DNA of 26,198 nucleotides from UBA4742 sp002403895. Lineage in GTDB: Bacteria > Actinomycetota > Acidimicrobiia > Acidimicrobiales > Acidimicrobilacustridaceae. Of the stretch, positions 1 to 6,629 are shown piece after piece. The notes under the pieces are model-generated. The model did not search any database and had not been told where the DNA came from. It saw nothing but the letters and a program-made list of their open reading frames with translations. How positions within the stretch are numbered: position 1 is the first letter of the stretch; every line of letters begins with the position of its first letter. The DNA lies in contig DAISGD010000048.1 in assembly GCA_036823295.1 (NCBI GenBank), positions 1-26,198 of the forward strand, in the 5' to 3' direction. Position numbers and translations under genes: made by a program.

Positions 1-429
1 CTCGCACATGCCCAGGTACACGTCGAGGACCATCGCGGCGTCGATGACCAGGTCGACCTGACCCTCGGCGTTCAGGTTGAGGTTGGCGCCGTAGATGGCG
101 AACCAGACGTCGGTCTCCTCGGTGTTGTCCTCGAGGACGGTGAGGGTGTGGATCGAGCCGGCGGGCTCGAACAGGTAGGAGCCGGCCCGGTTGATCTCGG
201 GGTACTCGGCGTACTTCCAGGCCCCCGTTTGAGTGAAGGCGAATACCTGCCCGGTGTGCTTGTGGGTCTGCACCACCGTGCCGGGTGCGAACTTGTTGCG
301 GATCACCCACAGGCCGGCATCGAGGTCGACCTGGAGCAATTGGAGTTTCACGCCATCACCGAGGTCGACGAACGGGAGCTCGTCCTCGCCTCGGTGGGTG
401 GCCTGCGGGATCCCTTCGAGGATGGTCAT
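1..429 (-). CDS. Cupin-fold dioxygenase-like protein, 2,4'-dihydroxyacetophenone dioxygenase type (C-terminus off the window)
   Basis: The window shows the first 143 residues; the C-terminus lies beyond the left edge. A cupin core is visible. A β-strand stretch WVIRNKFAPG (41-50) leads into QTHKHTGQVFAFT, with His56 and His58 as the likely HxH metal ligands. The stretch ENT...WFAIYGAN follows the second cupin motif, with His94 in AGSIHTL as the probable third ligand. The wording matches the ChrR-like cupin family that includes 2,4'-dihydroxyacetophenone dioxygenase, an iron enzyme that cleaves an aryl-ketone C-C bond. That substrate is inferred from family resemblance only. The start is the ATG at 429; the other nearby ATG (437) reaches a stop after three codons. 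The gene diverges from the plus-strand gene at 542. Sure of the fold, unsure of the substrate. Confidence 0.75.
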   Translation of the reverse strand, partial: MTILEGIPQATHRGEDELPFVDLGDGVKLQLLQVDLDAGLWVIRNKFAPGTVVQTHKHTGQVFAFTQTGAWKYAEYPEINRAGSYLFEPAGSIHTLTVLEDNTEETDVWFAIYGANLNLNAEGQVDLVIDAAMVLDVYLGMCE

Positions 430-526
430 GACGTCATCAAAGCAGACCCGCTCCCAGGGTGCCCGGTCCAACGGACGCGACCGGGAGTTCACCCGGAGTC
501 ATTCGCCCCGGTGTCTCCGGCTCCGG

Positions 527-532
527 TAGCGT
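527..532 (+). promoter_or_regulatory. -10 box TAGCGT for the gene at 542 (probably leaderless)
   Basis: TAGCGT fits the actinobacterial TANNNT -10 consensus and ends 9 bases before the ATG at 542, so transcription would begin at or beside the start codon. There is no Shine-Dalgarno sequence. No clear -35 is seen. Confidence 0.55.
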
Positions 533-541
533 CTGACCCCT

Positions 542-2332
542 ATGCCTCGCCGGATCGACGTCGAACTCACCAGTACCCGACCCGACGGGTCGTGGACCTG
601 GCGCGCCGCCGGGGCCCGCCAGCCGAAGGGCGAGCTGCACGGCTCCCTGCTGTTCCCGGGGGCCAAGGTCGGCGATGTGGTCAAGGCCGATGCCGACTTC
701 GACATCGAGGGCATCACTATCACCGCTATCCAGGCCCCGAAGGGTGGCCGGACCGAGCCCGAACGCATCGAGATCATCGGCGCCCCCCTGCGCGACGACC
801 AGCTCGTCACCTCGACCCTCACCGGCAAGAGCGGCCGGAGCGACGACCGCGGACCCCGTGGCGGGCGTGACAGTCGTGACGGACCTGGCGCCCGCGATGG
901 TCGTGACACTCGGGAGCGGCGCGGGCCGCGTACCGAACGCGGTCCCCGCCCCGACGGCAGCCGGGGTCCCCGCCGGGAGGCTGCCAGTGGCGAAGGCCGC
1001 GAGCACAGCCCCCGCCAGGACCGCCCTGCCCGGCCGCCTCGCCCGGCCCCCGATGCCCGGCCCAAGGCCAAGAAGCTGCGGCCCGGCCGAGTCCATCGCA
1101 ACGAGGTCCTGGAGTCGCTGCCCGAGGAGCAGAAGCCGGTAGCTGAGACCGTCCTGCGCGGCGGCATCCCCGCCGTTCGCCAGGCCATCGAGACGCAGAA
1201 CGCCGAGGCCCGCGCCGCCGGCACGCCCGAGCTCAACGCCGACGCCATGATCGCCATCGCCGAGCAACTGCTCCCCCGTCTGCGCACGGCTGACTGGCAC
1301 GACAAAGCCGACGCCGCCCTGGCCGATGTTGACGAGATCGACCTGAAGGATCTCCGTTCGGTGGTCGTCGCCGCCGACGCTGCCGCCCGTGACGATGCCA
1401 CCCGCGAGCTGGCCCAGACCCTGCGCGACGCGCTGGCCCGTCGGGTCGAGCACGAGCACGCCGAGTGGCTCAACGAGCTGACCCAGACCCTGAACGACGG
1501 CCGGACGGTCCGTGCCCTGCGCCTCAGCTCCCGCCCGCCCAAAGCGGGGGCACCGTTCCCGGCGGAGCTGTCCTCCCGCCTGGCCGGGGCCACCAACGTC
1601 GCCCTCACGGCCGAGACCGGCACCGAGCGCTACGCCACCGTCCTCGACGCGCTGGCCTACTCCCCCGTGCGCCAAGCCGTCGTGCCTCAGGGAATTCCGG
1701 CCGAGCCCGGCGATGCCCTGCTGGCCGCGGTGCGCAAGCTGGCCGGGCGGGTGCCCCAGATCGCCGCCTTGTTCGGCGTCGAGACCGCGCCGCCCAAGGC
1801 CGGACGAGCCCGAGGGTCTCGCTCGGGAGGCAGGCCGGTCCCCGCTCCCCCCAAGCGCGCCGCTGGTGCTCCTGCCCCGATCCCACCCCCTCCCCCGGTC
1901 GCTCCGACCGGCGGCTTGCCCACCGTGGCTGAATCCGCAGCCGCGCCGGTGACGGTCCCCGACGAAGTCACCGCCGACGAGCCAGTCGCCGACGAAGTCA
2001 CGGCCCCCGACGAAGTCACCGCCGACGAGCCGGTCGCCGACGAAGTCACGACCCCCGACGAAGTCACCGCCGACGAGCCGGTCACCGCCGACGAGCCGGT
2101 CGCCGACGAAGTCACGACCCCCGACGAGGCTCCGGCCGCGGAGCCGGCCACCGCAGAACCGACCGTTGCGGTCGAGGCGCCCACCCAGGAGGCTGCGCCT
2201 GAAGAGGCCACGGCCGACGAGCCGGTCCCCGCCGAAGCACCCGCACCTGAAGAGCCTGCCCCGGAAGGCCCGGTCGCGGGCGACGTGGTCGTGGCGTCCC
2301 CCGCCCCTGAGGACCGACCGACCGCGACCTGA
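542..2332 (+). CDS. Conserved hypothetical protein with basic linker and acidic C-terminal repeats
   Basis: A 596-residue protein of unknown function. Four zones are visible. Residues 1-85 form a compact β-rich domain (GAKVGDVVKADADFDIEG) that resembles a small OB-like or cold-shock-like barrel; this is inference only. Residues 90-185 are a low-complexity Arg/Gly/Asp/Pro-rich linker, the kind often seen in nucleic-acid-binding proteins. Residues 190-415 are mostly helical and Ala-rich (LPEEQKPVAETVLRGG to VPQIAALFGVETAPP). From 420 to the end the chain is Pro/Ala/Glu-rich and disordered, with a TADEPVADEV repeat array. No signal peptide or membrane segment is seen. The ATG at 542 is preceded by a -10 box, not by a ribosome binding site. 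An RNA-binding role is a guess from composition. Confidence 0.8.
   Translation: MPRRIDVELTSTRPDGSWTWRAAGARQPKGELHGSLLFPGAKVGDVVKADADFDIEGITITAIQAPKGGRTEPERIEIIGAPLRDDQLVTSTLTGKSGRSDDRGPRGGRDSRDGPGARDGRDTRERRGPRTERGPRPDGSRGPRREAASGEGREHSPRQDRPARPPRPAPDARPKAKKLRPGRVHRNEVLESLPEEQKPVAETVLRGGIPAVRQAIETQNAEARAAGTPELNADAMIAIAEQLLPRLRTADWHDKADAALADVDEIDLKDLRSVVVAADAAARDDATRELAQTLRDALARRVEHEHAEWLNELTQTLNDGRTVRALRLSSRPPKAGAPFPAELSSRLAGATNVALTAETGTERYATVLDALAYSPVRQAVVPQGIPAEPGDALLAAVRKLAGRVPQIAALFGVETAPPKAGRARGSRSGGRPVPAPPKRAAGAPAPIPPPPPVAPTGGLPTVAESAAAPVTVPDEVTADEPVADEVTAPDEVTADEPVADEVTTPDEVTADEPVTADEPVADEVTTPDEAPAAEPATAEPTVAVEAPTQEAAPEEATADEPVPAEAPAPEEPAPEGPVAGDVVVASPAPEDRPTAT
1958..2119 (+). repeat. 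In-frame tandem repeat encoding PDEVTADEPVADEVT(A/T)
   Basis: Units of 48 bases start at 1958 and 2006. They are followed by a 66-base variant (2054-2119) with an extra TADEPV step. All lengths are multiples of three, so the reading frame of the host protein is kept (residues 473-526). Copies are almost identical at base level, which implies recent slippage or recombination. Confidence 0.85.
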
Positions 2333-2393
2333 CCGTCGCGCCCACTCCCGGCGGTGTGGCGCCGGCAAACACCATCGAGGCGGGCTTAGCGCC

Positions 2394-2793
2394 GCCACTC
2401 GCCGCGAGGACCCGCGGGTGTCGGCCCACATCCTCGCCGCTACTGGCGACGCCGACTCGGTGGTGAACATCGGGGCCCGGACCGGCAACTACGAGCCAGC
2501 CGATCGCCGAGTGGTGGCGGTCGAACCCTCGCTGGCGATGCTGAAACAGCGACGAGGCAGGTCACGGCTCGTGGTGCGGGCCCCACGACTGCCTCTCGGC
2601 GCGGCGTTCTGGGCGGGTCCAGAGGCGTACACGGATCCGACGGTGCAAGCGGGCATGTCCTGGCTCGCGCTGCTCCCTCCCGAAGCACGTGCCCGAGGCG
2701 CCGACCGCTTGAAGCGGGATCTGGCCTCAGGGGAATGGGAACGCCGCCATGGGCACCTCCGCCAACTCACGGAGTTCGATGGCGGCGACGAAG
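2394..2793 (+). pseudogene. Remnant of a class I SAM-dependent methyltransferase with its middle missing
   Basis: One open frame joins two recognisable pieces. The first, VVNIGARTGNYEPADRR then VVAVEPS, is motif I and the acidic loop of a class I methyltransferase; the usual GAGTG glycine is replaced by Arg (GARTG). After VVRAPRLPLG the frame jumps to FWAGPEAYTDPTVQAGMSW and continues through DLASGEWERRHGHLRQL, the C-terminal part of the same family. About 100 residues that normally hold motifs II-IV are absent, and so is the N-terminal helix. No convincing start codon is seen; GTG at 2418 is possible. After 2793 the family resemblance stops and the frame runs into the N gap. A genuine deletion and an assembly collapse are both possible. 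Confidence 0.65.
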
Positions 2794-2915
2794 TTCACGA
2801 CACAGTCGCTCGGCACACCGTCGTCACGGTGGGTCAAGTCGAGTTAGACCAGTCTCCGGCTGGTCCCCAGTCAGCGATCTCGACCACCGCGATCAGATCC
2901 GAGGCCCGGGCTATT

Positions 2916-3015
2916 NNNNNNNNNNNNNNNNNNNNNNNNNNNNNNNNNNNNNNNNNNNNNNNNNNNNNNNNNNNNNNNNNNNNNNNNNNNNNNNNNNNNN
3001 NNNNNNNNNNNNNNN
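2916..3015. other. Assembly gap of exactly 100 N
   Basis: A run of 100 undefined bases, the customary placeholder for a scaffold join of unknown size. It separates the methyltransferase remnant from the HAD fragment. The true distance, and even the adjacency, are unknown. Confidence 0.97.
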
Positions 3016-3306
3016 GCCGGGCGGGTCAGCACGACGTCGCCTGCCACCAGGACAGCCCGGGCGTTCCAGCCGGCCAGCCCGAACGGAATGCCGAGCGTGT
3101 GGGCGCAGGCCCGGTCGTGGGCGGTGTCCCCCACGAACACGACCTCCCCGGGCGCCAATCCCAAGGCCGCGAGCACCGGCTCCAGCCGCTTGGGGCCGTC
3201 GAAGGCGTCGCTGAACAGGGCGATGTCGGGCTTCCACCCCAAGCGGGCCAACTCGGCGCGCCCCGAGCGCGGGTGCTTGTTGGAACAGACTGCCCACGGA
3301 CGGCGG
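3016..3306 (-). pseudogene. HAD-family phosphatase fragment lacking its N-terminus; C-terminus in the gap
   Basis: The readable frame carries the later HAD motifs: VCSNKHPRSGRAELARLGW (motif II serine region), FDGPKRLEPVLAALG (motif III lysine) and VVFVGDTAHDR (motif IV acidic residues), then PFGLAGWNARAV. This resembles phosphoglycolate-phosphatase-like hydrolases. The first ~100 residues, including the nucleophile DxDGT motif, are missing. Directly upstream lies the stop codon of the zinc-ribbon gene (3310-3312), leaving no room for them. In-frame ATG or GTG codons further upstream would have to start inside that other gene. The C-terminus enters the N run. It is either truncated in the genome or damaged by assembly, and as shown it could not be active. 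Confidence 0.7.
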
Positions 3307-3309
3307 TAC

Positions 3310-3504
3310 TCAGGCGTGACGGGGCGCGGCGACCGACGAGCGGCTGGCCCGGCCCCGGTAGGCCCCGCTGGCAGCATCCTCGTCCCACTGGGCCCCGCAC
3401 GACTCACACGCACACGAGTCCAACCGTAGGGACCCCAGATACAACCGCTGCACGTCATAGGAGGTGCAGAACGGGCACTGGAGATGTCCGGAACTGTGTG
3501 GCAC
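3310..3504 (-). CDS. Small zinc-ribbon protein
   Basis: A 64-residue protein of unknown function. It has a CPFC knuckle (Cys10/Cys13) and a second cluster CACESCG (Cys31, Cys33, Cys36), the pattern of a zinc ribbon, with an acidic WDEDA stretch and a basic C-terminus after it. GTG at 3504 was chosen because a -10-like TACGCT (3533-3538) lies just upstream of it. The in-frame ATG at 3552 would place that box inside the coding region and give 80 residues. The gene ends against the HAD fragment. Confidence 0.6.
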   Translation of the reverse strand: MPHSSGHLQCPFCTSYDVQRLYLGSLRLDSCACESCGAQWDEDAASGAYRGRASRSSVAAPRHA

Positions 3505-3532
3505 GGCGTGGCCCCCGAGGGTGTGGGGACGC

Positions 3533-3538
3533 AGCGTA
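3533..3538 (-). promoter_or_regulatory. Possible -10 box TACGCT for the zinc-ribbon gene
   Basis: TACGCT on the minus strand fits TANNNT and would give a leader of about 20 bases before the GTG at 3504. There is no -35. The placement is weaker than for the leaderless cases listed elsewhere. Confidence 0.3.
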
Positions 3539-3620
3539 CCTGGACCCACCATCGCCGAGCCGGCAATCGCCTCCGGCTCCTCCCGCGCGGCAGATCTGGC
3601 TGCGCGCGACGGGGGCTGAC

Positions 3621-3626
3621 TAGGGT
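3621..3626 (+). promoter_or_regulatory. -10 box TAGGGT for the enoyl-CoA hydratase gene (leaderless)
   Basis: TAGGGT ends 7 bases before the ATG at 3634, the spacing expected if the transcript begins at the start codon. It also argues against the longer open frame that begins at 3484. Confidence 0.6.
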
Positions 3627-3633
3627 GCCCGCC

Positions 3634-4395
3634 ATGGTCGACTACGAAACCCGGGGGCGCGTCGCCGTCCTCAAGATCAACCGCCCCGACAAGAAGAACG
3701 CCGTCAACGGCGACGTGGCTCGGGGCATGGAAGCTGCCATCGACAAGCTCGAGGAGGACCCCGAGGTCTGGCTCGGTGTCCTCACCGCGGAGGGCAACGT
3801 GTTCAGCGCCGGCGCGGACCTCAAGGCCATCAACGAAGGCAAGGCCGGCGAGCTGGCCACCGAGCGGGGTGGCTTCGCCGGCATCACCAGCCGCCAGCGG
3901 ACCAAGCCGATCATCGCCGCCGTCGACGGACCGGCTCTGGCCGGCGGCACCGAGATCGTGCTCAGCTGCGATCTCGTGGTGGCTAGCACGGCCGCCCGCT
4001 TCGGCATCCCCGAGGTCAAGCGCTCGTTGGTCGCCGCCGCCGGCGGGCTGTTCCGCCTCCCGCGCCTGTTGCCCCGCAACATCGCGCTGGAGATGGGCCT
4101 CACCGGCGATCCCCTCAGCGCCGAGCGGGCCTACCATTTCGGCCTGGTCAACGAGCTGTGCGAACCGGGCCAGGCCCTCGACACCGCCCTCGCCCTGGCC
4201 GGGCGGGTGGCGGCCAACGCGCCCCTCGCCGTGCGCAGGACGCTGCGACTCATGCTGGAACTCCCCGGCGCCGACGACGAGACCGCATTCCGCGAGTCGG
4301 GCAAGGCCATGATGGGCCTGGCCGACAGCGAGGACTTCTGGGAGGGCCCCAAGGCCTTCCTCGAGAAGCGTGAGCCGGAGTGGAAGGGTCGCTGA
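3634..4395 (+). CDS. Enoyl-CoA hydratase/isomerase (crotonase family)
   Basis: A 253-residue crotonase, the usual length. Such enzymes hydrate trans-2-enoyl-CoA in β-oxidation or catalyse related CoA-ester chemistry in the cytosol. The first oxyanion-hole strand is FSAGADLKAI (58-67), and the second is PALAGGTEIVLSCDLVVAS (100-118) with Gly104/Gly105. The stretch FGIPEVKRSLVAAAGGLFRLP (from 123) carries Glu127 near the usual catalytic position. Whether it is a hydratase, isomerase or other crotonase cannot be told from these motifs. The ATG at 3634 is supported by a -10 box 7 bases upstream, and the first residues (YETRGRVAVLKINRPDKKNA) are the normal family start. It is a single-gene unit that ends at a hairpin. 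Confidence 0.92.
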   Translation: MVDYETRGRVAVLKINRPDKKNAVNGDVARGMEAAIDKLEEDPEVWLGVLTAEGNVFSAGADLKAINEGKAGELATERGGFAGITSRQRTKPIIAAVDGPALAGGTEIVLSCDLVVASTAARFGIPEVKRSLVAAAGGLFRLPRLLPRNIALEMGLTGDPLSAERAYHFGLVNELCEPGQALDTALALAGRVAANAPLAVRRTLRLMLELPGADDETAFRESGKAMMGLADSEDFWEGPKAFLEKREPEWKGR

Positions 4396-4422
4396 CCCTC
4401 TCGCCCGTCAACTCAGATCGAC

Positions 4423-4450
4423 CGGAGCCGACCTTGGGGGGTCGGCTCCG
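4423..4450. terminator. Bidirectional hairpin between convergent genes
   Basis: A perfect 11-base-pair stem: 4423-4433 pairs with 4440-4450 around a 6-base loop. It is GC-rich and sits between the stop codons of the enoyl-CoA hydratase (+) and the Nudix gene (-). There is no U-tract on either side, so it may be a non-canonical terminator or a transcript-end stabiliser. Confidence 0.7.
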
Positions 4451-4455
4451 TCGCG

Positions 4456-4866
4456 TCAGGTGATGACGTCGAGGATGCCGTGGTCGTGCAGGAACTCGGC
4501 CAGGCCTTCCACCAGCTTCAGCTCGATCACGTCGCCCAGGGGCACCCATCGCGCCTCGGCGGCGTCGTCGCCCGCCACCGGGGGCGTCTCGTCCAGCACG
4601 GTCACCTCGAAATCGAGCACCACGAAGTGCTGAGCGACGGTGTCGTCGAGCAGTTCCACCCAGCCGATGAGCTCGCCGCATACCCCCTCCAGTCCGGTCT
4701 CCTCGCGCAGCTCACGGATGACGGCCTCGGCCAGGAGCTCTCCCCCCTCCACCCGTCCTCCCGGCACCGACCACTCCCCTGCCGCCGGGCCATGGCCGCG
4801 GCGGATCAACAACAACTCTCCGTCGTGCAGAGCGACGCAACCCACGCACAGCTCGGGGCCGCTCAC
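4456..4866 (-). CDS. Nudix hydrolase (MutT-like)
   Basis: A 136-residue protein with a perfect Nudix box, Gx5Ex7RELxEExGL, at residues 37-59 (Gly37, Glu43, Arg51-Glu52, Glu55-Glu56, Gly58). These enzymes hydrolyse a nucleoside diphosphate linked to another group, with Mg2+ held by the box glutamates. The substrate cannot be named; the short single-domain build fits MutT-like or ADP-ribose-type enzymes. It starts with GTG at 4866, which overlaps the TGA of the upstream acetyltransferase (GTGA), so translation is probably coupled. Longer open frame upstream of this point is Arg-rich shadow sequence and was rejected. It is the last gene of a minus-strand run and ends near the shared hairpin. Confidence 0.9.
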   Translation of the reverse strand: MSGPELCVGCVALHDGELLLIRRGHGPAAGEWSVPGGRVEGGELLAEAVIRELREETGLEGVCGELIGWVELLDDTVAQHFVVLDFEVTVLDETPPVAGDDAAEARWVPLGDVIELKLVEGLAEFLHDHGILDVIT

Positions 4867-5360
4867 CACTGGTCGCTCTCGGCGGCGCCCTCGGGATCGA
4901 GGGCGCGGTGCACGACGATGGCCCGAGCGGTCAGACCGAACGTCTCGAAGAAGTTCTTGGTGGCCCGGTTGCCGGGCAGGGCCAGCGCGTCGATGCCCGT
5001 GCAGCGGTGCTCGCGACACCAGTCGACCAGCAGGTTCATCATGGCCTCGCCCACGCCCACCCCACGGGCCTCAGGCTCGGTGTAGAGATCCTCGACCATC
5101 CCGATCACCCGCCCGTCGATCAGACCCTGAAGCCGCACGACCCCGTAACCGATGACGGCGTCGTCCACGCAGCCGACCACCACCCGCCGGTTGGGATCGG
5201 TCAGCTCCTGACTGAGCGCCTCGGTCAACGGCTCAGTCCGGGCCAGGGTCGCGGCCCAGATGTCCCCGCCGCGAGTGGGGCGCAGCTCATCGATGGCACG
5301 GCGGACCATGGCCTCGATGGGACCGAGATCACTCACCGTGGCCCGTCGAGCGCTTTCCAC
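4863..5360 (-). CDS. GNAT-family N-acetyltransferase
   Basis: A 165-residue GNAT protein. The acetyl-CoA pyrophosphate loop is EPEARGVGVGEAMMNLL, with the R/QxxGxG signature at Arg99-Gly102-Gly104. It follows the β4 strand VIGMVEDLYT. The C-terminal part PGNRATKNFFETFGLTARAIVVHR is the usual motif B: an Asn followed by a helix carrying FFETFG. The acceptor substrate is unknown. It starts with GTG at 5360, only 4 bases after the stop of the upstream hypothetical, and its own stop overlaps the Nudix start. The three genes therefore look like one transcript. Confidence 0.9.
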   Translation of the reverse strand: MESARRATVSDLGPIEAMVRRAIDELRPTRGGDIWAATLARTEPLTEALSQELTDPNRRVVVGCVDDAVIGYGVVRLQGLIDGRVIGMVEDLYTEPEARGVGVGEAMMNLLVDWCREHRCTGIDALALPGNRATKNFFETFGLTARAIVVHRALDPEGAAESDQW

Positions 5361-5364
5361 CGGC

Positions 5365-5964
5365 TCAGGCCGACTGCAACTGGGTGATCTTGCCCAGGAT
5401 CGTCTTGCGGCCCCGAGCCGCCAGCTCGTAGCGGCGCACCGCCTCGAGCTCGTCGGGGGTCAATCCTCCCAGCCGGGGCACGACCTGGGAGGCGGACAGG
5501 TTGTCGTAGTCAGGAATGGCGAGCTCACCCGGGTCGGGAGGCGGCACCTCGTCCACCGGTTCAGGCGCCTCGGCCACGGCGGCCGGGGGCTGGGCGAACG
5601 TCACCGTTCCCGCTTCGAAGGCGGCCACATCACCGTCGTCGTCGAGCTCCTGTTCCTCGGGCAACACGCCGAGTGCCTGGAGGACGGCGGCCAACTGGGT
5701 CTGACTGTCACCGAGGTAACGCTCGGCCCGGGTCTGACCGTGCTGCACGGCGTACTTGCCGACCACACGGGCCAGCACCACCTGGCTACGACCACGGTCC
5801 ACGAACTTCGGGAACAGCTGGCGGGCGTCGAGGGCGAACCCCAGCGGCGCGTAGACGAACACCTCGAACCATTGATCGATGGGACTCTTGGGTCGCCGTC
5901 CCCGACCCCGGGGGTCCGCCCCACCGGGTGTCTTCCCGTCGCCGGACTCGTCGGATCCGCTCAT
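5365..5964 (-). CDS. Conserved hypothetical protein, probably Acidimicrobiia-specific
   Basis: A 199-residue soluble-looking protein with no recognised catalytic motif. Residues 1-28 are a charged, disordered leader. Residues 29-100 are compact and hydrophobic (DQWFEVFVYAPLGFALDAR, then QVVLARVVGKYAVQHGQ). Residues 105-150 form an acidic Pro-rich linker. The last 45 residues (YDNLSASQVVPRLGGLTP, then ELEAVRRYELAARGRKTI) look like a small helical module of the kind used to contact nucleic acid or protein partners; this is inference. The ATG at 5964 lies 18 bases downstream of the DUF4193-like stop, and the gene is probably co-transcribed with it. Confidence 0.75.
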   Translation of the reverse strand: MSGSDESGDGKTPGGADPRGRGRRPKSPIDQWFEVFVYAPLGFALDARQLFPKFVDRGRSQVVLARVVGKYAVQHGQTRAERYLGDSQTQLAAVLQALGVLPEEQELDDDGDVAAFEAGTVTFAQPPAAVAEAPEPVDEVPPPDPGELAIPDYDNLSASQVVPRLGGLTPDELEAVRRYELAARGRKTILGKITQLQSA

Positions 5965-5982
5965 GGTGAAGCCCGGGCGGGC

Positions 5983-6510
5983 CTACTTCTTCGCCCTACG
6001 GAGCTTGGCGATCGCGGGGCAATCGCCCTCGCCTACTGGGCAGATCATCTTGTCGGACGGGCCGAACTGGCCCCGGTTCACCAACAGGAAACAGCCGGGA
6101 CAGACGAACTCGTTGGCTTTCTTGGGGGTCACCCCATCGGGCGCCTCGGCCGCACGGGGGTCGACGACCTCGACCTCGTCGTCGTCATCGTCGTCGGCCG
6201 CCGCCGCGATGCGATCCCGGAGGATCTGCTCCAGATCAGCCTCGACGTCATCAGGATCGGCATCGTCGTCGTCGTCCTCGACCTCTTCCTCGCCGGCCCC
6301 CGCCTTCTTCTTGCCTCGGGGGGCCGGCTCTTCGTCGGGCTCCACCACCTCGGGGACGTCCGCGTCGAAGGGGGCATCACCGACGAGGGCATCCTCGTCG
6401 TCCACGATGCTTACCTCAAGGTCTTCTTCGTCCAGTTCGTCAGCGTCGACATCGAGGTCACCCTCAAGATTCGCCTCGAACTCGTCGTCGATCACATCGT
6501 CGTCAGCCAT
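5983..6510 (-). CDS. Acidic DUF4193-like zinc-finger protein
   Basis: A 175-residue protein that is almost entirely Asp/Glu for its first 130 residues, with runs of up to six Asp. It ends in a cysteine module: EFVCPGCFLLVN (Cys137, Cys140) and MICPVGEGDCPAI (Cys157, Cys164), then a basic tail KLRRAKK. This architecture matches the actinobacterial DUF4193 family, small zinc-binding proteins of unknown role. The acidic part is longer than in the usual ~100-residue members. The ATG at 6510 has an AAGGA ribosome binding site about 8 bases upstream and a -10-like TATCAT at 6556-6561. It heads the run that ends with the Nudix gene. Confidence 0.8.
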   Translation of the reverse strand: MADDDVIDDEFEANLEGDLDVDADELDEEDLEVSIVDDEDALVGDAPFDADVPEVVEPDEEPAPRGKKKAGAGEEEVEDDDDDADPDDVEADLEQILRDRIAAAADDDDDDEVEVVDPRAAEAPDGVTPKKANEFVCPGCFLLVNRGQFGPSDKMICPVGEGDCPAIAKLRRAKK

Positions 6511-6555
6511 AGGATCCTTGCTTCAGGCCGGGTGGCAGAGATGGCCGCGGCCGGG

Positions 6556-6561
6556 ATGATA
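6556..6561 (-). promoter_or_regulatory. Possible -10 box TATCAT for the DUF4193-like gene
   Basis: TATCAT on the minus strand is close to the TATAAT consensus. It would give a leader of nearly 40 bases that includes the AAGGA ribosome binding site. No TTGACA-like -35 is seen at 16-18 bases. Confidence 0.4.
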
Positions 6562-6629
6562 GACACACCTACCCCCGTCCGTGCGAGTCGAGTTGACGGA
6601 GAGGCGGTGCGATGGGCTTCTCGGTACGT

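Noticed and set aside
437..2488. A 683-codon open frame on the minus strand opposite the hypothetical at 542
   Set aside because: Composition is Gly/Arg/Val repeats that mirror the acidic repeat array of the plus-strand gene; no family resemblance. It is an antisense shadow caused by high GC content.
2838..2915. Minus-strand fragment reading ASDLIAVVEIADWGPAGDW before a stop, ending in the N gap
   Set aside because: It looks somewhat protein-like and could be the C-terminus of a gene hidden in the gap, but it is too short to assign or to separate from chance.
6129..6392. Simple-sequence repeat of GTC/GAC triplets
   Set aside because: It is the coding sequence of the Asp-rich part of the DUF4193-like protein, not an independent repeat.
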